Shown here piece by piece: positions 24,716 through 30,900 of a stretch of 44,322 nucleotides of DNA. Origin of the DNA: a virus; IMG/VR virus record IMGVR_UViG_3300031857_000397, positions 1 to 44,322 of that record; one strand, written 5' to 3'. The position numbers and the translations under genes are program-made. The notes under the pieces are model-generated. The model had not been told where the DNA came from. It did no database searches and saw only the letters and a program-made list of their open reading frames with translations. Position 1 is the first letter of the stretch; the number at the start of each line of letters is the position of its first letter.

Positions 24716-25222
24716 ATGGCACATTTCGCAGAACTAGATGAAAATAATATAGTACTTCAAGTAACAGTAGTCAATAACTCTGATATTTTGGATGAAAATG
24801 GAAATGAGTCAGAAGAGATTGGAATTCAATTCAATAAAAACTTATTAGGACAAGATACAAAGTGGGTTCAAACTTCTTATAATTCAAATTTTAGATATAA
24901 GTATGCTGGGATAGGTGACTTCTATGATGAAGTTCATCAAGTTTTTATTCCACCAGGATATCATTATGATGAAGAATATAATCGAGTTGTTTTAGATGGT
25001 TCTTTATATAATGAAGAATTTGATGAATTTATTTTACCTCAACCACATCCTTTATGGTGGTATGATCCAGAAAGAAAAAAATGGAGACCACCATTTCCAA
25101 AACCAATGACTACTCATCAATATGAATGGGATGAATCTATTTCAGATTGGAAACAAGTTGAAGGTTCTGAAGGAGAAAGATCTTGGGTATTAGATTTAAT
25201 TGACAATCAATCAAATACTTGA
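24716..25222 (+). CDS. Conserved phage structural protein with W/P-rich end
   Basis: The product is 168 aa. It opens AHFAELDENNIVLQVTVVNN, then has WVQTSYNSNFRYKYAGIGDF and a Pro/Trp-rich end (HPLWWYDPERKKWRPPFPKP, YEWDESISDWKQVE). This order is widespread in cyanophages and other marine myoviruses beside tail-fibre genes. No enzyme motif is visible, and its exact function is unknown. Its last codons contain the -35 box of the strong promoter for the next two genes. Confidence 0.75.
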   Translation: MAHFAELDENNIVLQVTVVNNSDILDENGNESEEIGIQFNKNLLGQDTKWVQTSYNSNFRYKYAGIGDFYDEVHQVFIPPGYHYDEEYNRVVLDGSLYNEEFDEFILPQPHPLWWYDPERKKWRPPFPKPMTTHQYEWDESISDWKQVEGSEGERSWVLDLIDNQSNT

Positions 25223-25228
25223 TATAAT
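25200..25228 (+). promoter_or_regulatory. Perfect sigma70-type promoter
   Basis: TTGACA (25200-25205), a 17-bp spacer and TATAAT (25223-25228), identical to the bacterial consensus in both boxes. It would start transcription near 25235, 14 bp before the oxygenase ATG. It lies in the end of a structural gene, inside a region otherwise served by late motifs. Confidence 0.8.
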
Positions 25229-25248
25229 GTTTAAAATGTCTATTAATA

Positions 25249-25893
25249 ATGGAAAGAAAGATAAGTATATTTAAAGATCCATTTCCTCATCTGACCATAG
25301 AAAATTTTTATACTGATGAAGAATTAGAATTGATTTGGGAAGAACTTATTTTTCTAACTAAACCAGGAAAATTGTACGATCCTGGATACATTCATGGAGC
25401 AGTTCATCCAGAAACAGGAGAGATTTTAACTAAATCTAGGTCTATACAATTAGATATCTCTTATAATGATAAAAATCTTTCCAATATTATAACGGTAACT
25501 CAAAAGTTATTCAATCATGGGTTTTTGAATATCTTTTATGATAGGTTTCCACAACATAAAAAAATTCTAAACACTAATTATTGCTACACAAAAGTTAGAT
25601 ATTATCATGATGGAGACTATTATGCTCCCCATACTGATATAAATCATGACTTTTTAGCGTTCAGTTATTTCAATAGAGAACCTAGAAAGTTTACGGGTGG
25701 TGAATTATTTTTTCCAGAGTATGGTGATTATGAATTTAAATGTATGAACAATAGTTTAATTCTGTTACCATCATATGTTACTCATGGAGTTAAGTGGGTA
25801 AGTATAGAAGATACAGATTATTATTCTGGAAATGGTAGATATTGTATATCTCATTTCTTTGGTATTGATTATCAAAAAGCACATGAAAATTAA
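25249..25893 (+). CDS. 2OG-Fe(II) oxygenase (prolyl-4-hydroxylase-like)
   Basis: The product is 214 aa. Candidate iron ligands are H128-x-D130 (APHTDINHD) and H179 (SYVTHGV), with R197 (GRYCIS) for 2-oxoglutarate. GGELFFPEYG (150-159) fits the strand after the first ligands. Such enzymes hydroxylate protein or small-molecule substrates using 2-oxoglutarate and oxygen. The gene overlaps the sulfotransferase-like gene by 11 bp, and both follow a perfect early promoter. The substrate is not evident; the nearby collagen stalks have very few prolines, so they are not obvious targets. Confidence 0.8.
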   Translation: MERKISIFKDPFPHLTIENFYTDEELELIWEELIFLTKPGKLYDPGYIHGAVHPETGEILTKSRSIQLDISYNDKNLSNIITVTQKLFNHGFLNIFYDRFPQHKKILNTNYCYTKVRYYHDGDYYAPHTDINHDFLAFSYFNREPRKFTGGELFFPEYGDYEFKCMNNSLILLPSYVTHGVKWVSIEDTDYYSGNGRYCISHFFGIDYQKAHEN

Positions 25894-26593
25894 TCAAATT
25901 TACCACACATCTCACTGTGGTTCTACTTTAATGGCAACATTATTGGCGAATTCTACAACTGTTTATTGCGAACCATCATGGTCTTCTAGGTTATTAAATG
26001 GTGAGTTGGAACTTGATGATGCCACTATTAAATTTGGAAGTGGATGGTGTCCGTTTTCACATCAACTACCGGGTAAAAAAGTTTTCTTGTATAGGAAATT
26101 AAAACATCATCTGTTTAAAATAAAATCATCAAACTATATTAATCGTATTGTATCTACAAAGTATGAACATCATCTAAAACATTGTCACCCATCTTTAAAG
26201 GAATATCAGTTTACAACTGATCTTGAGAAAATTACTTTTATGTGGTTGAATAATGTTCAATGGATAAGTGATATTGGTGATGTCTTATGGGTAGAATCAA
26301 ATAGTTTTTTTGAGAATAAAAAAGAAACTATGGATAAAGTATGTGATCACTTTAATTTAGATAGAGTAAAAAACTATGAACTATCTAATGTTTATGTGAA
26401 GTCTTTTGGTCTGATAGGGAAAGAAAAATCAATTAATGAAACTGAGATACCAAATTTAGGTACAGTAAAATCTTTATACCCTTCTTTTGGTATCATTGAT
26501 GATGACTTATGTGATCTATGTCCTGAAATTAATGATTTAGTTTCATGGATTAAAAAAGAAATACCCAGTATGCAAATTGATTTTCTAAATTAA
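25883..26593 (+). CDS. Sulfotransferase-like P-loop protein
   Basis: The product is 236 aa from ATG 25883. An upstream in-frame start at 25832 would add 17 hydrophobic residues that lie within the oxygenase gene, so it is less likely. Residues 6-20 (IYHTSHCGSTLMATL) resemble the 5'-phosphosulfate loop of sulfotransferases (CGSTL type). Near residues 142-170, a segment of the form LWVESN, FFENKKETMDKVC and FNLD resembles the conserved region before the last helix. A 3'-phosphate-binding R/S motif was not clearly seen. It could sulfate a hydroxyl made by the coupled oxygenase, which is an inference. Confidence 0.62.
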   Translation: MKINQIYHTSHCGSTLMATLLANSTTVYCEPSWSSRLLNGELELDDATIKFGSGWCPFSHQLPGKKVFLYRKLKHHLFKIKSSNYINRIVSTKYEHHLKHCHPSLKEYQFTTDLEKITFMWLNNVQWISDIGDVLWVESNSFFENKKETMDKVCDHFNLDRVKNYELSNVYVKSFGLIGKEKSINETEIPNLGTVKSLYPSFGIIDDDLCDLCPEINDLVSWIKKEIPSMQIDFLN

Positions 26594-26606
26594 AAAATTA
26601 CTAGAC

Positions 26607-26635
26607 TTGACAATCCCCAAATAATCCTTTATAAT
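26607..26635 (+). promoter_or_regulatory. Perfect sigma70-type promoter
   Basis: TTGACA (26607-26612), 17 bp, TATAAT (26630-26635). It starts 13 bp after the stop of the sulfotransferase-like gene and would begin transcription near 26642. No credible gene lies before the terminator at 26713-26742, so its product would be a short RNA. Confidence 0.82.
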
Positions 26636-26641
26636 AATCAA

Positions 26642-26742
26642 GTCTTTCAAATCCTTGTATCTTTGGGAATGAAGACCCTCTCTGTGGTGGGAGAGATGAG
26701 TTGGTGGTTACTAGAGAGGGTCTTAGCACCCTCTCTTTTTTT
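26642..26742 (+). ncRNA. Candidate small RNA or attenuator leader
   Basis: About 100 nt between a perfect promoter and a strong intrinsic terminator. It has mutually exclusive foldings. Segment 26672-26683 (AAGACCCTCTCT) pairs perfectly over 12 bp with 26713-26724. Segment 26713-26721 instead pairs over 9 bp with 26728-26736 to form the terminator. A third hairpin (26678-26683 with 26690-26695) would free the terminator. This is the layout of an attenuator, but a second promoter right after it means it may be a stand-alone RNA. No RNA family was recognised. Confidence 0.6.
26713..26742 (+). terminator. Intrinsic terminator
   Basis: A 9-bp perfect stem (AGAGAGGGT with ACCCTCTCT), a 6-nt loop (CTTAGC) and a run of seven T (26736-26742). 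It separates the small-RNA transcript from the promoter at 26754. Confidence 0.85.
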
Positions 26743-26753
26743 GCCTAGACCCC

Positions 26754-26782
26754 TTGACACCAGGACCCAGACCCCCTATAAT
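26754..26782 (+). promoter_or_regulatory. Perfect sigma70-type promoter for antitoxin/tRNA operon
   Basis: TTGACA (26754-26759), 17 bp, TATAAT (26777-26782), giving a start near 26789, about 20 bp before the ATG at 26808. It probably drives the two small genes and the tRNA cluster. Confidence 0.85.
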
Positions 26783-26807
26783 ACTCAGGTAATCAACGGA
26801 ACATCCA

Positions 26808-27002
26808 ATGGGAACCGCACAAGAATCTGTCCTGGGCATTGTTATTGATGTCTGCACTCGCTCTTTCCTTCTCATTAGTGATGAAGGTAATGAGAAAATG
26901 GTAGAGTGTGAAACTGTTCAGGAGTTTATGAATGTCCTGGAAGTTGTTACTGCTAACCTTGAACCTCATCAAATCGAATACGCTGATATTGCTGTAGAAT
27001 AA
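26808..27002 (+). CDS. Small early hypothetical protein
   Basis: The product is 64 aa with a beta-rich start (VLGIVIDVCTRSFLLISDEG) and a helical, acidic end (VQEFMNVLEVVTANLEP). It is the first gene after a perfect early promoter and is followed two bases later by the Phd-like gene, so the two could form a unit. It does not resemble a known toxin family. Its function is unknown. Confidence 0.72.
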   Translation: MGTAQESVLGIVIDVCTRSFLLISDEGNEKMVECETVQEFMNVLEVVTANLEPHQIEYADIAVE

Positions 27003-27004
27003 TA

Positions 27005-27178
27005 ATGGAAGTGTTTACTGTAAAAGAGTGGGAAGAAAACTTTGATGCTCTCCTAGAACGAGTAGAACAAGGAGAGCACATTGGTATCATTGGAGAAGAT
27101 GGTAAGGCAGCAGTTATGATGCCTGCCGATGATGAACTTATACGAATACACACTGAGTTAAACAACGAAGCTCAGTAA
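27005..27178 (+). CDS. Phd/YefM-like antitoxin
   Basis: The product is 57 aa. The sequence FTVKEWEENFDALLERVEQG, then HIGIIGEDGKAAVMMPADD, follows the Phd/YefM pattern: a short strand, a helix with LLERV, G, a beta-hairpin with I..DGK.A.V..P, and a C-terminal helix. These proteins bind operator DNA with the N-terminal domain and neutralise a toxin with the C-terminal tail. No toxin gene follows; tRNA genes do. The tail is short, about 17 residues. It may neutralise a host toxin or act only as a DNA-binding regulator; both are inferences. Confidence 0.68.
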   Translation: MEVFTVKEWEENFDALLERVEQGEHIGIIGEDGKAAVMMPADDELIRIHTELNNEAQ

Positions 27179-27190
27179 GTTCATCATCTA

Positions 27191-27278
27191 GGAAGTGAGA
27201 CTTGGTAGTCAGAGGAGTCTTATAAACTCTTTCCGCCAGATTAGCGGCTTTGAGGTGGTTCGAATCCACCCACTTCTA
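27191..27278 (+). tRNA. tRNA with long variable arm, apparent anticodon UAU
   Basis: The acceptor GGAAGTG pairs with CACTTCT (G-U at the end), and the T arm is GGTGG-TTCGAAT-CCACC. The anticodon stem GGAGT/ACTCT has loop CTTATAA, so positions 34-36 read UAU (codon AUA). A long variable arm with stem CCGC/GCGG makes it class II, a type normally used by Leu, Ser and Tyr tRNAs. The D arm is short, about 13 nt. The discriminator is A and CCA is not encoded. Amino acid identity is uncertain: Ile by anticodon, Leu-like by shape. Confidence 0.65.
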
Positions 27279-27371
27279 TTGGTAGTCGTTAGGCAGATAG
27301 CCTAAAAAGACGCCAACTTCTACTACGGGTATCTTCCGTAGCGTCGTATGGGAAGGGCAATGTTCTTCCCA
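27279..27371 (+). ncRNA. Three-hairpin structured segment within the tRNA cluster
   Basis: The first hairpin is TTAGGC (27289-27294) with GCCTAA (27300-27305), extended by outer pairing of TTGG and GTC with GAC and CCAA (27279-27316). The second is CTACGG (27323-27328) with CCGTAG (27336-27341). The third is TGGGAAG (27349-27355) with CTTCCCA (27365-27371). No T-arm or anticodon arm is present, so it is not a tRNA. T4 encodes stable RNAs C and D of unknown function inside its tRNA cluster, a possible parallel. It may instead be processing spacer. Confidence 0.45.
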
Positions 27372-27381
27372 ATTACATAAA

Positions 27382-27455
27382 GCAGGTTTAGCAATCTGGT
27401 AGAATGCTCAGAACTCATAATTCTGCGAAGGCGAGTTCGATCCTCGCAACCTGCA
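27382..27455 (+). tRNA. tRNA with anticodon CAU (Met or Ile2)
   Basis: A complete cloverleaf: acceptor GCAGGTT/AACCTGC (7 of 7 pairs), D stem GCA/TGC with GG in the loop, anticodon stem CAGAA/TTCTG with loop CTCATAA, T arm GCGAG-TTCGATC-CTCGC, discriminator A. CCA is not encoded. CAU can be elongator Met, or Ile reading AUA after lysidine modification; the sequence alone does not decide. Confidence 0.88.
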
Positions 27456-27460
27456 CCTAC

Positions 27461-27534
27461 GCCCGCATAATCCAACAGGCAGAGATAGGGAGCTTAAAAC
27501 TCCTCCAGTGTCGGTTCGAATCCGACTGTGGGTA
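27461..27534 (+). tRNA. tRNA with anticodon UAA (Leu by codon), short variable loop
   Basis: The acceptor GCCCGCA pairs with TGTGGGT (two G-U pairs). The D stem ATC/GAT has GG in the loop. The anticodon stem GGGAG/CTCCT has loop CTTAAAA, so the anticodon is UAA (codon UUA, Leu). The T arm is GTCGG-TTCGAAT-CCGAC and the discriminator is A. The variable loop is only 5 nt (CCAGT), class I, whereas bacterial and T4 Leu tRNAs are class II. UUA is common in the late genes here. Confidence 0.82.
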
Positions 27535-27538
27535 TAAA

Positions 27539-27546
27539 AATAAATA
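27539..27546 (+). promoter_or_regulatory. Candidate late promoter
   Basis: AATAAATA, 21 bp before the ATG at 27568 and directly after the last tRNA. It would let the next gene be expressed late, independently of the early tRNA operon. Confidence 0.55.
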
Positions 27547-27567
27547 TAAGATACGGGAGTGAAGCCT

Positions 27568-27873
27568 ATGTCTTATAGAATAGACACTGCGTACTGCTGG
27601 TATAACGAAGGCAGCATGATAGTGAAAATGTATTTCATTAATCAAGTCCCATTCACATTTGATGAGATGCCTGATGGGCATTTGGAAGATGATGATCTTA
27701 AGAGACTAGCAGATAAAGAAAGATCATTTGAACCAGACGACTTATACAGAAGTTCTTTCTACCTTATAGATGAGGAAGTGCATCCTTGTATGTTCCCGAT
27801 AGAACTAGAAAACCCTGAAGATATGCCTGATGAACTAGAATATTATCACGATGAGGAAGATTTGATGGGTTGA
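27568..27873 (+). CDS. Acidic hypothetical protein
   Basis: The product is 101 aa and very acidic (ends LEYYHDEEDLMG). ATG 27568 is chosen because GGGAG at 27555-27559 gives a ribosome site 8 bases away; an upstream GTG at 27559 overlaps that site. The segments SYRIDTAYCWYNEGS and FYLIDEEVHPCMFPIEL give no recognised family. The stop region carries the late promoter of the large fibre. Confidence 0.7.
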   Translation: MSYRIDTAYCWYNEGSMIVKMYFINQVPFTFDEMPDGHLEDDDLKRLADKERSFEPDDLYRSSFYLIDEEVHPCMFPIELENPEDMPDELEYYHDEEDLMG

Positions 27874-27879
27874 TAAATA
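27872..27879 (+). promoter_or_regulatory. Candidate late promoter for large fibre
   Basis: GATAAATA, overlapping the stop of the preceding gene, 32 bp before the ATG at 27912. Confidence 0.6.
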
Positions 27880-27911
27880 AAACATAGAAATATATTGGCG
27901 TATATAATCCG

Positions 27912-30900
27912 ATGCCTTTAAACAAACTGGAAAATTTCATAAAGAATACTGAAGGGCGTATTCTCTATGTTAACCCAAGTGACCTTGATGCTACCGATTC
28001 TATCGAGAATCAAGGTAATTCGTTAACAAAACCTTTCAAAACGATTCAGAGAGCACTGCTAGAGGCAGCGAGATTCTCATATTTGAGGGGAAGTGATAAT
28101 GATATTGTAGAGAAAACTACAATTCTTTTATTTCCTGGCGAACACGTCATTGATAATAGACCTGGATATGCTATTAAAGATGTAAGTGGAACTGCTACTG
28201 CCGTATCTCCAGCTGGTTCAGAGACCGTAGCATCTACAGAATTAACTCTTACATCATCTTCAGTATTTGATCTAACGCAGCAAGAAAATATTCTTTATAA
28301 GTTTAATAGTATTCATGGTGGTGTTGTTGTACCTAGAGGTACTTCAATTGTTGGTTTAGACCTTAGAAAGACTAAGATTCGTCCTAAGTATGTACCAAAC
28401 CCAACTGATACTAATGTAGCAGGTTCTTCTATTTTCAGAATCACAGGTGCTTGTTACTTCTGGCAGTTTTCTATCTTTGATGGTGACCAGAGTGGTCTAG
28501 TATATACTGATGCATCAAACTTTGGTTCTGGTAATCAGTCAAAACCAACATTCTCTCACCACAAACTAACTTGTTTTGAGTATGCTGATGGTGTGAATAT
28601 CCCTACTGGATATTCCATTACAGACCTCGACATGTATTATAGCAAGCTTTCGAATGCATTTAATTCGGAAACTGGCAGAAATATTGACCAGAAGTGGCCA
28701 GCTGAACCACTAGGTTTTGCTAAGAAGCGTTCTGAGTGGGAAATTGTTGGCGCATTTGCTGCTGACCCAGTTAATATCTCTACCATTATTTCTGGAGATA
28801 GTTTCACTCCTGGTAGTGTTATTACAGTTACTACATCTACAGCACATGGTCTTACAACTGGTACACCTATCAAAGTTAAAGGTGTAAGTGTTGATGACTA
28901 TAATGTATCAACCACAGTTCAAAGTGTAAGCAGCGAAACTCAGTTTACTTATCTACTACCATTTGTAAGAAACAATCTTCCTGCTTCTCCTAGTGCTTCT
29001 GGAGCAACAGTTACTATCGAGACTGATACTGTTGGTGGTGCTTCTCCATATATCTTTAACTGTTCCTTGCGTTCAGTTTATGGTATGAACGGTCTTCATG
29101 CCGATGGTGCTAAGGCATCTGGTTTCCGTTCGATGGTTGTTGCTCAGTTTACTGCTGTTTCTCTACAGAAAGACGACAGAGCATTTGTTAAGTATAATGA
29201 GTCTTCTAGAGCGTATGAAGGTATTACGGTTTCTAAAGTAACTGGTGCATCACTTTCAAGTGAATCTTCATCTACAGATTCTAATAAAGTTTATCACCTA
29301 GACTCTGATGCTCTCTATAGAACTGGATGGGAATCTAGTCATATTAAAGGTTCGAACGATGCCTTTATTCAGGTCGTCTCTGTATTTGCTATTGGTTTTT
29401 CATATCACTTTGATGGTAGAACTGGTGCTGACTTCAGTATCACAAACTCTAACTCAAACTTTGGTCAGTTCTCACTGAACGCAGAAGGATTTAAGGCAGA
29501 AGCATTTGCGAAGGACAATAAAGCATTTATTACTTCTGTTATTACACCAAAAGCAATTGTAGCGACAGAAGAGAGTATTGACTGGGTACAACTAGATGTT
29601 GGTTTAACAACTTCTGTTGGTATTTCAAGCCATCTATATCTTTATGGTTACAATGATAAGAACATTGCTCCACCAGTTCTTGTTCAAGGTTATAGAGTTG
29701 GTGCTAAACTGAACGATCAACTATCGTTCGTTGGATCTGGAACTACCTACAGTGCAAATATCCTAATGGTTGATAATGCCATTAGCACATCTGGTATTAC
29801 CTCTGCTCTAGGAACATCTAGTTCATTTAAACAATACTCTGTAAGTAGCGTTTCATCTAGCGTTCTGACTATTGGAACACATAACTTACTAACTGGTGAA
29901 AAGATTCTACTCATCAGTGATAGTGGAGACCTACCAGAGAATATTAATCCACACACCATTTATTATGTTATTAAAGAGTCTTCAACTCAAATTAAGATAG
30001 CATCTTCAGCAACGAATGCTGAGAATAGTGCATTCATTACACTATATGGTGGAACGAATATTAAAGTTATTAGTAGAGTAAGTGATAAGGCTGCTGGTGA
30101 AATTGGTTCACCTATTCAGTTTGATGCTGCAAATAACAATTGGTTTATTCATTCATCCCATAATAATGCTATCTACACAGCATTTAATACTCTAGGAACT
30201 GGAACTCTTGGTTCTGCATCAAATCCATCATTCTTTAATAGAACAGAAGATCCAAGAAGTCTTGATGAGAAACTCTATAAGTTTAGAGTTGTAGTTCCAA
30301 AAGAGTTTGATAATGCAAAGGATCCAGAAGAAGGATTTGTTATTCAGGAGTCCAGCACTACTGGAGCAAGATCTAACGCTGACTTTACTGCTACTGGAAT
30401 TACAACATCTGACTATGATTATAACAGAAACCCAAGATTCATCAGCACCTGCTCAACGAGTTCTTCTACAGTTACTGTTATTACAGAACTACCACATAAT
30501 GTAAGAGTTGGTGAGAAGATTATCATCAGAAATGTAACCAGCACTGGAAACACTGCTGGAACTGTTAATAAGGGATATAATGGAGTATTTACTGTTGCTT
30601 CTGTAGTTGATGATAAGACATTTACTCACTCAACAGCAGATGTTTATGGTATAACTCATTCTACTGGTTCATTTACAAATGATACAAGCAGTAGAACAAC
30701 TGCTCTTCCAAGATTAGAAAGAAATGATTGGAATGAGAACTTCTATGTTTATAGAAACGAGGTCATCTCTCCATATATTAAGGATGTTCAAGATGGTGTT
30801 TATCACTTGTATGTGTTAAATGCTGGTAATACTGTTGAAACTGAATTCACTGGACATTCCTATAGTCAAAATGTTAAAGATCTATATCCACAGTTGGATA

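Noticed and set aside
25249-25893. The prolyl-hydroxylase-like oxygenase as modifier of the collagen stalks
   Set aside because: The three stalks have almost no prolines in their Gly-X-Y triplets, and the oxygenase has an early promoter while the stalks look late.
26669-26848. A possible leader peptide with tandem Trp codons (26702-26707) inside the attenuator-like RNA, as in trp operons
   Set aside because: No properly spaced ribosome site, no stop codon near the stems, and a ribosome stalled at the Trp codons would cover the wrong segment. The downstream genes have no link to tryptophan.
27903-27908. TATAAT just before the 1749-aa fibre gene
   Set aside because: It is only 3 bp from the ATG, so it would leave no leader; the GATAAATA at 27872 fits better.
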